Shown here: piece after piece, positions 1 to 11,110 of the stretch | Numbering within the stretch: position 1 is the stretch's first letter | Layout: the number at the start of each line of letters is the position of its first letter | NCBI RefSeq assembly: GCF_028372415.1 | Contig: NC_092876.1 | Location: 61,528,385 to 61,592,384, forward strand | Length of the DNA stretch: 64,000 bases | Direction of reading: 5' to 3' | From: Notamacropus eugenii | Lineage: Eukaryota > Chordata > Mammalia > Diprotodontia > Macropodidae | Notes under the pieces: model-generated | Seen by the model: the letters and a program-made list of their open reading frames with translations, nothing else | Databases searched by the model: none | Told to the model about the DNA's origin: nothing | Position numbers and translations under genes: made by a program

Positions 1-640
1 GTGCCTACATCACACATTCTATGCTCTAAGATCTCACTCAGCCCTACCGTTCTACACACTCTTACTCTAGGTAACCTGATGTAGGCGACTAGAGTATTGT
101 ATTTGGAATCAGGAAAACTTGGGTCTGAATTTTTCCTGGGTCACCGTCTATCTGTGTGACAGGGTAAATCATTCGATCTTTCTGGGCCTCAGTTACCTTA
201 TCAGTAAAATCAGAGAACTAGACTCAATGACCTTTAACCAGCTCTAAATCTGTGATTTTCTTCTCTTGGTTCCACAGAGGGAGGAAAGAGCCTTAGTTTG
301 AGGGAGGGATTGTCCTGATTTCCAGGTCCCCAAAACTTGACTTCCCCAAAGTAGGGTGCTGTGTCCGATGAAATGAAGGGGAAGAGAAAAGACGGAGGAA
401 ATGGCTGAGAGGAAGGAGGAAGGAAGCAGGATCGTTGAGAGGGAGGCATTGGAATTGGGAGGAGAGGATAGATCGGAGGTTGTTAATGGGCAGAAAGGCG
501 ATGAGAGTAAGGAGGGGGGCAAATCATGTGATTTAGGGCTGCAAGAGATTCTAGAGAATTTCGAGGTGAACTGATTTTCCCTCATCTCACAGATAGCCTA
601 GTGCCGAGTCACGACTTGATTCAACTACCTTCATTCCCAC
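1..640. other. Upstream flank, MIR-like SINE remnant and purine-rich sequence
   Basis: A plus-strand MIR-like remnant spans about 95-258 (TGGAATCAGGAAAACTTGGG to the CAGTTACCTTATCAGTAAAA core). Purine-rich unique sequence follows. No gene is seen. Confidence 0.6.
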
Positions 641-649
641 ACACCAGTG

Positions 650-931
650 GCTTCTGAAAGCGGGGGAGGGGCAGGAGGGGGCCTCGAGTGGGGTGTGGGT
701 GGTGGAGAAGGGGGAGAGGAAGGGCTCAGGGCTAAGGCGGGAGACAGGGTCCCAGGAGAGGATGGAAGGGGAGGTGCGCGGACACCTCGGCAGCTCTGGG
801 CAGGACCCAGACAGGAGGCTGGCCCGGGCTCAGGGCCAGCCTTCCCCGGCCCGCCACCCCTGCTTCTGGGCGGCAGGGGGCACTCGGAGCCGCGTGGCTC
901 GGACAGCTCCTGGGCTTGTCTCCTCGTCCTC

Positions 932-967
<36 letters not shown>

Positions 968-1169
968 CTCCTCCTCCTCCTCATTCTCCTCGTCCTCCTC
1001 CTCCTCTCCCTCCCCGCCCCCTCCTCCTCCTTCTTCTCCACCTCCCTCCAGTCTGGGGGCGGGCAGGGGGCGGAGGAGGGGGCGGAGGGGAAGGGTGATG
1101 AGGGGCTGCGCGGCTTTGCCATCCCCGGGGACTGCTGCCTTTAAAAGCTGCGGGGGAGTGTGCACTGGG
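650..1169 (+). promoter_or_regulatory. ALPL: ALPL upstream (bone-type) promoter and CpG-rich region
   Basis: This is a GC-rich block directly upstream of the first non-coding exon. At least three GC boxes of the form GGGGGCGG lie between 1055 and 1091, which suits Sp1/KLF binding. A TATA-like TTTAAAAG sits at 1140-1147, so transcription should begin near 1170. The upstream part holds a long polypyrimidine tract (separate entry). Open frames that run through this block are low-complexity Ser/Arg/Glu translations and are not genes. Promoter activity is inferred from position and motifs; the exact start needs 5' end data. Confidence 0.7.
919..1049 (+). repeat. CTC/GTC polypyrimidine trinucleotide tract in the promoter
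   Basis: About 130 bases on the plus strand consist almost only of C and T with periodic G, mainly as CTC, GTC and CTT triplets. The tract lies 120-250 bases upstream of the predicted start site. Such homopurine-homopyrimidine tracts can adopt triplex (H-DNA) structure and can vary in length between individuals. No protein is coded here, although several frames stay open because of the triplet period. Confidence 0.9.
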
Positions 1170-1297
1170 GTCATCCGCTCTTGCGAGCAGCCTAGCGCGA
1201 AGAGGGACTTTGAACTCCGAACCCAGGACTCCTGGCTCCCAGTTCGGCTCAACTCTTCAACTTGCACGAGGTCGGCGTCCAACTTTGGCAAGAACGG
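1170..1297 (+). other. ALPL: ALPL exon 1, non-coding 5' UTR exon
   Basis: The 3' boundary is a consensus donor (GAACGG then GTAAGA) with GT at 1298-1299. The 5' end is estimated from the TATA-like box at 1140 and is not exact. The exon has no ATG, so in the spliced message scanning ribosomes would meet their first ATG in exon 2. Together with exon 2 it matches the known ALPL layout of an untranslated leader exon separated from the ATG exon by a very large intron. Confidence 0.65.
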
Positions 1298-1397
1298 GTA
1301 AGACGGGGGAGCAGGGTCCACACTGCTGCCCCCATCCCTGGCACCCTGGCCTCTTGGGAAGTTTGGACACCTCTACCCAGTGACAGGGGTGGCAGGT

Positions 1398-1400
<3 letters not shown>

Positions 1401-1460
<60 letters not shown>

Positions 1461-1474
1461 TGCGCGCGCGCGCG
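1401..1474. repeat. (TG)n followed by (CG)n dinucleotide repeat
   Basis: About 59 bases of perfect TG repeat (1401-1459) are followed, after TC-TG, by a CG alternation to 1474. It lies about 100 bases into intron 1. Alternating purine-pyrimidine sequence of this kind, and especially a CG run beside TG, is the classic Z-DNA-forming pattern. It is also a likely length-polymorphic microsatellite. Confidence 0.95.
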
Positions 1475-4400
1475 TCCCTCCCTCCTAGGGAAAGGATCGA
1501 TGGAGGGACGATGCCAGGCGGCGTTGAGGTGGCCACGCGACGGCAGGGACCGCCTGAGGCTGCCAGGGGGAGGATGGTGGGGGCTGGGGGGAGTCTGAGA
1601 ACAGCCGCTGCCTGTGTGAACCGACCGTGGGGGCCGAAGTCTGGGATTGAGAGCCAGAGACAGCGGGAGAGCAGAGCTGGAAAGGACCTTGGAGGCTAGT
1701 TGGGGAACCTCCTTCAATTTACAGTTCAGGAAATCGAGGCCCAGATAGTAAGTAGCAAAGTCGGAATCCAAACTGAGATCCAATGACTCCAAACGCTGGG
1801 CTTTTCCCGCTATACTCAATCAACGCCTTGAGGACTGATCACTAGGGCTTCTCAAAGCACGTTGTGGTAGGCACAGTGATCTCCTTTGTCCCCCAAATGA
1901 ATCCCAGGTCCTTCGACGGGAGAAAACTGTCGGAGAAAATAGAGGGTTAACCAGATGACCTGGAAGGTGCCTTTTAGTGCTGTGTTTTGGAGCCAGTGAT
2001 GGACTGTGAAATAGGATAGCCCAGCTGGTTGAGGGATCTTACTGGGAGGAAACAGGATCTTTCCTAAGGCTACCTTGGGAGGTAGGGCCCAGTTGAACTC
2101 ACAGTTGGAGGCAACCACCTCTCTCCTTTTCTCCCCTTCCTCCCCCATTATCCTCCTGAGTTTTTCAACCAATCTCTTGCCATATTAATCCCAGAGGTAC
2201 TGGGCCCCAGTTTCCTCATCTGTAAATCGAAAGAATTGGGTCAGGGAAATGCTGTGACTTTATATGTACTATGGCCTCTCTATCCTAAGAAAAAGTTGAG
2301 AATATAAGAATAGGACATATAGCACTTTTCCTGACAACACTGTATAATGTGAACACTACAGATATTACTCCCATTTCACAGATGAAGAAACTGAGAATTT
2401 ACTTAGTGACCCAAGGCATTGAAATTTAGAGGATGGGGACAGCCCAGAAACAAGTATAGTATCATAGTAGCGAGATGGGTTAGAAATGGAGCCCAGGGCT
2501 TTGGAACTCCACTCTGGAACCACCAGAACTCTCAACTGGGTAGCCCTTAGGGCCATCAGGTAGATAAGTCAGAGATGAGTCTGCAGACTGGCTACTTTGT
2601 TTCCATTATTTTGGGTGGGGAGAGTTGGAAAGTCACTTGTCTCCTTACTAGAGCCAGTATTCAAACCTAGGTCTTCTGACTCTAAATCCAAGACCCTATC
2701 TGCCCCAATAGAACAGAAGCTCTTTGAGAGAAGAGACTTTAATTTTTTTAAATGTGTCCCCAACTCCCAGTTCCTGGCATACAGTAGGTACTTAATAAAT
2801 GTTTGTTGTGGAGGGCCCAGGGCTCTTTATGAACTGAAGGGAGCAGGTCCTAAAAGCTCTTAGGATTCTCTCTGGAGAAGAGATATTTCCCCCACCAAAT
2901 GACACCATCTTCCCTGCTGACCAGATATCTGACTGAGGAAATAGAAAGAAACTGCAGATAAAAGAATGAGTGCTCCTTTATGTCTGGAGCTCCTTTTGTG
3001 TGTCTCTATGATCCCCTCCTCCTTCCTGGACATCACTGTCTATGCTTGCCAGGCCAGCCTTACTGTCCTCCTCCCCTGTTCCCTCTGGCAATTCTGTTTC
3101 CTGGACATTTTTCCTCCCTCATCCTACATCCTTTGCAATGCCTTACCACCCTTCTCCTTTTCTCCCTCCCCCACTTCCACCCCTTACTCCAGCTTCTACA
3201 CCCCAGTGGCCAAAGACCTAAAAGTGAACTCAGCAAACCCTCATTTAAGACCTGGAGTTTTTTGAGCCAGAGGCAAGCTAAGGAAACAGCTTCTGCCACT
3301 AAATTCTTTCAGCCAGCCTTGTGCCAAATGAGATGGCCTAAGCTAGCTGGCACTGAGAAACCAGGTCAAGAGCATGTCACTGGGTGATGTAGTAAAATTT
3401 CATTCATTTGATCTATAAGCAGAGGCTGGACACTTGCAGGTTGTATTTTGGCTACAAGGGAATTTCTTTTGAGGTATGGAGTTAGGCTAAAAGTCCTCTG
3501 ACACAATTCAACTCTAGGATGGGAAGCTCCCTTCTATCTTTCTCCCGATTTTCCCCCACTCCCCAGCAACTGCGGTGGCTAATTGAATATTCAACACACA
3601 CTAGGAGTAAGGATCCATCGAAAAAGTTTTCTGTTTAATGGAAAGTCCTGCAGTTGGAATCCAGACCTGGATTCGAATTCCTAGCTCTGATAGATCCCTT
3701 CTCCTAAATCTAGTGCTAATCCAAGGTGGTTAGATGAGAATAAGAAAAGCGAGAGCTGGAAAGGAACTCAGTCTAGTTCTTCTATTTTACAATTGAGGTC
3801 ATCCGAGGTCCTGAGAGATTTTTAAGTTCACACAGGCCATAAGTGGCAGTTTTGAAGTCAGCCCCTCTGACTCTAAAGGCAATAAATTCACCACTGACTC
3901 CACTGCCCCCTAAGGGTCTTCTAGGTCTAGAGCCTCGGAACTCTGAGCACTCATTAGAAATTCAGATTTCAAAGTAGACCTATCCTGAATAGTTAAGTAA
4001 TGGTTAAGTAATAGTTAAGTAACAATTAAGTAACAGTTAAGTAATAGTTAAGTAATAAGTTAAGTAGTTAAGTAAGATTCATGAGCTGACTGGTCTCCAT
4101 TTGTCTCTTCCAGTGTCTAAGCCTTAAATACTAGAACTCCCCTCCCCTCCCCCCATTCGTTCCACAATTTGGTTTTTCCTCCAGCCCCTACCAGATACTA
4201 CTTCTCTCCTTCCCTTACCCCTACTTTATTATTTAATGGTGTTTGGCTGGGTTTCAGTCTCCTCCTTACAAGTAATTCAATAGGTCACCTTTGCATCTGA
4301 CTTCCCATTCCTGGAGGCGCTAATAGGCAGAGAAGCCGCCAAAATGTGGAGAAGCAGAGCCAGGGCCCAGTCTGCTCACAAAGAGGGGGCCTCCTGACCA

Positions 4401-6244
4401 CCCCAGCCCCTGCATAACGGCAGTTGGCTTTTGCTTCTCATCAGCAAAGGGGGTTTCAGCAAGGCTGAAAGAAGGGGGGGGGGCTAGTCAACAAAGCTTT
4501 AGTTGGGCAACCTTATCAAGGTTCCTCCCTTCTGTGAGGTAATAAAGCATGGTAGAAAGAGCATCAGCCTCAGTGTGGAGAGAGGGTGGTGCTCTAGTTT
4601 TGACCAATATTAACTGGATGGATAACTTGAAGGAGGGCCATTAAATCTGAGCCCCCAATCCCCAATTTTACATGTGAGGAAACTGAGACAGATGGAGGTA
4701 AAGTGATTTGCCTAGGGTAACACAGCCAGGAGGTATCAAAGGCAGCTTCTGGAATGCTCAGGTATTCCAGTATCAGTCTTTTACCTACCCCACCTCCCCA
4801 ATCCTCTTTGTGTAAAACCTGAAGCCTGGGAAAGGAAGAGAAAGAACTTAAGATTCTCAGTAAGAAAATTAAGAGGTTGCCACAGGAATGCTGAGTTGGC
4901 CTGACAGTGCATGTATACATCTGGAATTCCCTTTTTTTTTCTTATTCCCCCCTTGATCTTTAGACATGGTCCTGACTTGAGCTTCTTATGTCCAAGGTCT
5001 GGAGGGCTGGCAGGTTGAGGCCACGTACTGGTGCTGGGCTTACTCTCTATGGTGGCCTTTAGCTGGCTGATGGTGCTGGTTATTCCCATCATCCATCCCC
5101 TCATGACTTGAGTCAATGCATACATTTGCTCCTGAAATGCTCAAGTTTTCCATGTTGTAATTTCTCAGCCTCCATGTGATATGTAAGCCTTTGTTTGCAT
5201 TTCTCTGCTTTACCAACTTAGGGGAAAAACTTGAAGGGTTAGCATTGGGGGGAAGGGGGAGATGAGGAACAAGAAGTCAAACCAGATGTGTTTTTGTCTA
5301 ACTGTAGGATGGTGGTTACAGCAGTCCACGGAGAGCCAGCTTGCTTGCTGAATTCCAGTAACTTGAGTTCTGGCTTGACTCAAAATTGCAGTGTTCCTTT
5401 AGGGTTGGCATGGATTTCAGTTCCTTCTCCTCATTATCATCATCATCATTATTTCACATTCATTTGGGACCTCAGGGTCTGGGCATTGGAATTCCTGCTG
5501 ATTTCATGAGCTTCCAAGAGAATCAGGCAACATCGGAAGGGTGGGATTTTTCCAGGTCAAGAGGCTGAGAAGGCAGAGGCTAGAGAGGCACTGGATTCAG
5601 AACTGAAAGAGACCTTAGAGGTTATCTGGTCTGGATGTCTCTAATAGCAGAATTTCATGTCCCTGCCGGGGACATTCTATGCAGGGAATATTTGAGCCCC
5701 ACTCACCTCCTGAATTATTCTTCTGCTTCAGCCCAGTTCTCCCTCCACCTTCCACCCCCCAAGGGCTCCAAAGTGGAAGAAAGCACAGTTTATAGAGATG
5801 AATTCGAATTTAGCACAGGGAGGCTCAGTTCACTGGATCCTATGATTGTAACAGTCTGAGCTGGCAGGAACCTTAGAGGTGAGTCCAATTCCCCTCATTT
5901 TTCATGATCACATAGCTGGTGACAAGCCCTCTATTTGATCCAAATTGATTCATTCACTTATTCAGGAATTTTCTGAACATCTATGCCAGCATGGTGCCAG
6001 GCACATAGTGAATGATAGATAATAAATGCTCGTTGATCACTTTGTGCCCATGGACAAATAAAGATGAACACAATTGCACAATCAATGAGAAACTTTTCCT
6101 TTTAAAATCATCAAGCATTTTATTTTCTCCCCTACTGTAAAAGAGGGGGAAAAATATCCTTGACAAATAGGTGTTGATTGTCCCTGTCAAAAAAAATTAC
6201 AAACTGATGAATTCTTTATCTTGAATTTATGCCCTCCTCGTCAG
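1475..6244. other. Intron 1, first part: mostly unique with old SINE/L2 scraps
   Basis: CpG-bearing sequence persists to about 1570. MIR/THER-like remnants lie near 1675-1818 and 4640-4770 (antisense core GAGGAAACTGAGACAGATGG) and an L2 end near 2700-2810. The stretch 4290-4540 is GC-rich and repeat-free. Open frames up to 135 codons here have no recognisable domain and no coding character. Confidence 0.55.
3990..4074 (+). repeat. 12-bp tandem repeat (AGTTAAGTAATA)n
   Basis: Seven to eight copies of a TTAAGTAA-based 12-mer, slightly diverged and with one shortened unit near the end. Confidence 0.9.
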
Positions 6245-6660
6245 GTATGGATAGCATGCTTCATTGTTCTTCTGGGATCATGGTTAGTCATTGTATTAAC
6301 TAATGTTCTTTAAGGCTTTCCAAGTCATTTGTTCTTGTAATGTGTTTAGCGTATACATTTTTCCCTGCATCAGTTCATACAAGTCTTCCCAAGATTCTCT
6401 GAAATTATTCCTTTTCATCATTTCTTACAACACATTAGTGTTCCCTTATCATGGACTGTGATTTGTTCAGTTACTCCCCATTTGATGGGCACCCACTTGT
6501 TTTCTAGGCCTTTCGCTGCTATGAAAAAATCTTGATGACTTTTTCTTTGATCTTTTGGGGGTATAAGCCTAGAAGTGATGTGACTGGGTCAAAGAGCATG
6601 CACAGTTTTTAATAACTTTGGGAACCTACCACCAAATGGTTTTCCAAAATGATTGGACTA
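6245..6660 (-). mobile_element. LINE-1 3'-end fragment, antisense
   Basis: The segment reads as the reverse complement of the ORF2 C-terminus and 3' UTR of the LINE-1 family. For example, the antisense of the FDPA...GLYP coding stretch (ACTGGGTCAAAGAGCATGCA) is seen near 6585-6604, and the antisense of the region coding PSIGEWLN near 6476-6496. It is diverged, with frame breaks, so older than the copy at 11 kb. Confidence 0.8.
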
Positions 6661-6757
6661 GTTCAAAGCTCTACATTTCTACGGGACTTCAGGATTAAAG
6701 TAGACCTCATCTATTCCACCCTAACTCTTGTAAAGACTCAGTCATTTTTAGGACTTT

Positions 6758-6970
6758 CTTCAGTCATGTCCAACTCCTTTTGGGGTTTTCTTAGCAGAGA
6801 CACTGAAGTGGTTTACCATTTCTTTCTCTGGCTCACTTTACAGATGAGGAAACTGAGGCAGACAAGGTTCAATGACTTATCCAGAGTCACATAGCTAGTA
6901 GGTATCTGAGGCCAGATTTGAACTCAGGTCTCCAGGCCTAGAACTCTATCCACTGCCCCACCAACTGCCC
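6758..6970 (-). mobile_element. Marsupial SINE, antisense
   Basis: Antisense copy: the RTE-like tail first (GTTTACCATTTCTTTCTCTG), then GATGAGGAAACTGAGGCAGA, ending in CTATCCACTGCCCCACC at the SINE head. Confidence 0.87.
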
Positions 6971-7607
6971 GAACCCTAACCCATACCTTATGACAAATAA
7001 TTTAGTCACCTCCAGTGAAGTCACTATCAGTGAAGTCAATGCATTCTACTTTCGGACTTTTTCATTACTTCAAATCTAATTTGGCGTCTGCAACTTTGTT
7101 CCATGACTCCTAGTTCTGCAGCAGAATCTGTCTAGGTTCTTCATAACAATCCTGCAAATATAGTGAGATCTTGTCTTCAGACAAAGGTGGACAGAATCAG
7201 CTCTAGTCCCAGGGCTCTCTCCAGGAGTTATTTTCTCGCCATGGAGAAAATCTCCAGAAGGGGAGTGAGTGGTGGTAATCTTTTGTGTACCTTGCCTTCA
7301 GAAGTGGAGAAAGATATCTTGATTTCTGATCCAGTTTACATATTAAAGAGCTTCTATGGGCAAGGTACTATACTAGGTGCTGGTGATACAAAGTTCAGAA
7401 CAGTCACTGCCTTTCTGTAGCAGGATAGAAGAAATACTGTAACAATACAAAGACATTTCAAAAGGGAGAAAAATTGTGCTAGTAACCATGGGGAGTGCTT
7501 AAGCTTTTGCTTTTAAGGGAACCTGGGATTTTGCCAGACTGGGAGAACATTCCAGACTTGAGGATCGCTTCCTTCCCTTTCCCACCTCCACACTAGAAGT
7601 ACGCACT

Positions 7608-7631
7608 AGAAGTGTACTAGAGTACACTTCT
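7608..7631. repeat. Perfect 11-bp inverted repeat with 2-bp loop
   Basis: AGAAGTGTACT, then AG, then AGTACACTTCT. The arms are exact reverse complements. The preceding 20 bases also hold an extra CACTAGAAGT copy. Confidence 0.9.
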
Positions 7632-8729
7632 CTCTAAACCTCATAAAACTCTTTGGCAGTCTGTTACGTATTTTCCCTACTATGTACCAGATGTTGACAT
7701 GTGAATAATCCCTACTTATAGGAACTTACAGCCTATCGGTGGAGACAAGCTATAAAAATAAACAAAAAATATGTACTAAAGCATTTTGAGGATTCCAAAG
7801 TGCTTTCCTTACAATGGCTCTCTTTTTATCCATTTCTCAGAGGAATCCCAGGTACAGAAAATTTCCCCAAACCCTTAGCCTCATGTGTCAGAGATGGGAC
7901 TTTTAAGTCTTTCTTCCACTCTCTTTGCTCTATCCTTGTTTGAAGGCCCAGTTTCTGAGGCCACCTACTTCCATGGAAAGTTGCTTCCACACTTTCACCC
8001 ACTGTCTACGAGTAATGTTTTCCTCTCTTCTCAGATTTCTCTTGGTACTTTGCCTGGACTTTCCCCTTGCATTCATTCCACTCTCCTTTGTATCAAAGGT
8101 AATTGTGCATTTTGTGTACTCTCCTCTTATTAGAAGAGGCCTCTCCTTTGCTCTCATATCACTTTCCCATTATCATAGGTATTTGTTTATCCTTTCCCCT
8201 GTTGGGTTAAATTTGAAACTGCCTGGGATCTTCCCAGCTTTTGGAGCATGTTCCAGTGTTTGAACTATTGAACTGACAAATGGATGGCACACCTGGTCTA
8301 AGATTCAGCAAAATCCTGCCTCTTCCCCCTCCATCTCAGGCTAATTGAGTGTTGGAATGTGGCACCTAAGTCAGGCCAGAAGTAGCCTGGTAGTTGTTCT
8401 AAAATGCAACCTTGAGAGGGTGACAAGAGATTGTTAACATTTAGTTTGGGGGAGCTACTTGGGGGTCAAGATTGAGCAAGGTGCCAGAATATCTCCTGGG
8501 TTCAATTCAAATTTTTATTAATCACACTGTGTTCAGCACTTATTAAGCACCTACTATGTGTCAAGACATTGAGGATACAAAGAAAATAATCCAACCTGTG
8601 CATATCTCTATATAAAATAGATACCAGGTAATTTGGGGAATAATAGTTAGGGGGAAGGACTCTTGTGGAAGGGAAGCACTTGAAGTGAGTTGAAGGATTC
8701 TAGGCAGCAGAAATGAGAAGTAGATTATT

Positions 8730-8937
8730 GATGTTGTTGACCAGTCATGTAGGCATATCTGACTCTTCATGACCCCATTTTGGGTTTTCTTGGCAAAGAT
8801 ATTGGAGTGGTTTTGTTCTCCAGGTCACTTGACAGATGAGGAAACTGAGGCAAACAGGGTTAAGTGACTTGCTGAGGGTCACACAGCTGGTGAGTCTTCC
8901 TGACTGGCACTCTATCCACTATGCCACCTAGCTGCCC
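8730..8937 (-). mobile_element. Marsupial SINE, antisense
   Basis: Antisense copy with CATGACCCCATTTTGGGTTT, GATGAGGAAACTGAGGCAAA, the GTCACACAGCTGG core and the head end CCACCTAGCTGCCC. The B-box part is partly deleted. Confidence 0.88.
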
Positions 8938-11090
8938 ATAGATTATGATATATGAGATAGCAAAGGCATGGATGTAATAGGTGGTATGTCCTGTACAAAG
9001 GTTACTAAGATTGTAGAGGAATAAAAAGGAAATAATTTAGCTGACATTCATAGCATTGTAAAAAGTTCTCAAAATGTAAGAATGTCTAACTCTGGAGTCA
9101 GAGGTTCTGGGTTCAAATCCAACCTTAGACCAAGTTACTTAACTTTTCTTTTTTTTAGAATATACTATTTCTCAATGGTGAATTCTCATTTTTATAGATA
9201 AGGAAATTGAGAAGGGTGGCTAGTTCATGTGCCGTGCTGTATTGCTTGCATACAACTATGATTTTGAATGGAAGCCTGAACCAAAGAATGAGATGTCCTT
9301 TTACATAAGCTATAATTCTGCCCCCAGGGAGCTCATCCAGCTAGCAAAGAGAGCACATAACTATAAAACAACAATAGAAACATCCAGAAACTGAGGAGGA
9401 GAGGAGAGGGAGGAGGAGGGGAGGTCATTACTGACCCAAGGGAGAAGAGTAAGTTTTCCCATGGAGGTGGCATTTGAATTCCTTGTGTGCGGGGACCATT
9501 CCTCTATTGTATTTGTATCCCCTGTACTTAGCACAATGCACATGGTAAGCACTTATTACATGCTTTTTCATTCATTCATTTAAGTAATGAATTCATTATC
9601 AATAATTTCCCATATCACTTAGTACAATGCATTTCATGTAGGAGGCACTTAATAAAAAGATGATGTTTGAATGAATGGGCATCTAGCCCAACAATTCCTC
9701 TTTATTTTAATGATTGGGAAATTAAGGCCCAGAGAAGGCCTTGCCTAAGGTTAGATAGTAAGTGAATGACAGGTCACCTCCTTTCACAAACATTGTGGGT
9801 GATGGAGGAATAATGGGACTTTAGAATATCAAACTTGTCTTGATTATGGGTTTGAGTGACTCCCCTAAGGAACAAAAAGCGTTTATATATGCCTAAACCA
9901 CAAAGGAGGGGGAAGATTTTAGGCCAAAGGAGATTTCCACCTTCAACTGAATGACCAAACTGACTCTTGATATCGCATAGGCTACCAAGGATACCCAAAA
10001 TCATCAGAGTTGAGAGAAAGGCAGTTCAGGAAGCCAGTTCAGGGGCCTAGGCAGTTGTTTGAGCTATAAGCGTGCAGTTGGACAAGGGCAAGGGAAAGGG
10101 AAACTGAAGGGTAAATGATCACCAAGAGGGGCAATTTTCAACACAGGATCAGAGTGGGCCTGGTATTTTTCAGATAAAGTCTGAGGGTAGCAAAACTACT
10201 TCTTGCAGGGAAGAAAGATGGGTATCTCAGGGTACTAAGGAATCTCCAGTATTTCCAGAGTTGTCCAGTCATGCACTGCACCGAAGACATATCAGCTGTG
10301 TAGATGGTAGCAAATTAGATGTTGCCTTCTGGCAGGCTTCAATTAAAGCAATACCTCTGGTACTTGTTGCTGGATAAATGATATCAATTGTGCAGAATGA
10401 ATGTCATAAGGCAGCTTTGAAGGGGGCTCCTTCTAGCAGATCTACTTCTCTGGTTCCAAGTCACTTGCAAAGATTTCCTATTTAATGTTACTAAAATCTG
10501 CCAGTAATAAGACTAATACAATTTGGTACAACCTCCTAAATTTGGTTTTCCAGTAAGTAGTTGACATGGTAGAAACCTTTTGGATACAATCTCAGTAGAC
10601 CTATAAGAACATAATCTGAAACTTTCAGTTTTTATATGCTACTTGCTGTTTTCTAGCTTTACCTGATCCCTGTAGCTGATATGGACAATGCCATTAATAG
10701 GTTGAAAGGAAAAAAGATCTTAAAAGAATTTTTTAGTCTTTCCTGCTGTATATGAGGTCCATGGCAGCCATTCAGACTCAGTGTGCTCAGGACATGGTCA
10801 AAATAAGAAAACTATGAACTTTGTTAATAATCCAACTGTGGTTGAGCTAGAGCTAAAGAAATGGATTCAAGTCTTGGTTCAACCAAAGCTATGGGCCTTA
10901 GTTTCCTCACCTGTACCATGAAAGGCATGGAAAATATGTCTGTGGGTCTCTTACTGGTTTGTGTCAATAAACATTTCAGTCAGTCAAACAATGTGCGAGG
11001 CGTGGTGCTAAGTAGGTCTTCCGGCAGGTCTCTATATAACATGCCATGGCATATAAGCTCCTTGAAGGTGAGGATATTATCATGTCAGTG
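8938..11090. other. Intron 1: anonymous sequence before the LINE-1
   Basis: It holds an L2-like 3' end near 9465-9560, a MIR-like core near 10890-10935, and otherwise unique AT-moderate sequence. No exon is supported. Confidence 0.5.
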
Positions 11091-11093
11091 ATC

Positions 11094-11110
11094 AATAAAT
11101 CTTTGGTTCT
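11094..11110 (+). repeat. Left target-site duplication of the LINE-1 insertion
   Basis: This 17-bp sequence is identical to 12628-12644 on the far side of the LINE-1. Removing the element and one copy restores continuous sequence. Confidence 0.93.

Noticed and set aside
647..1321. Long open frames on both strands over the promoter (up to about 200 codons)
   Set aside because: They are low-complexity runs of Ser, Arg, Glu, Leu or Pro created by the CTC/GTC triplet tract, and they exist in several frames at once. No domain or splice logic supports them.
1249..1819. Open frames with Val-Cys or His-Thr repeats
   Set aside because: They are translations of the TG/CA dinucleotide repeat.
6971..6985. 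Interstitial telomere-like CCCTAACCC
   Set aside because: Only one and a half units are present, which is expected by chance.
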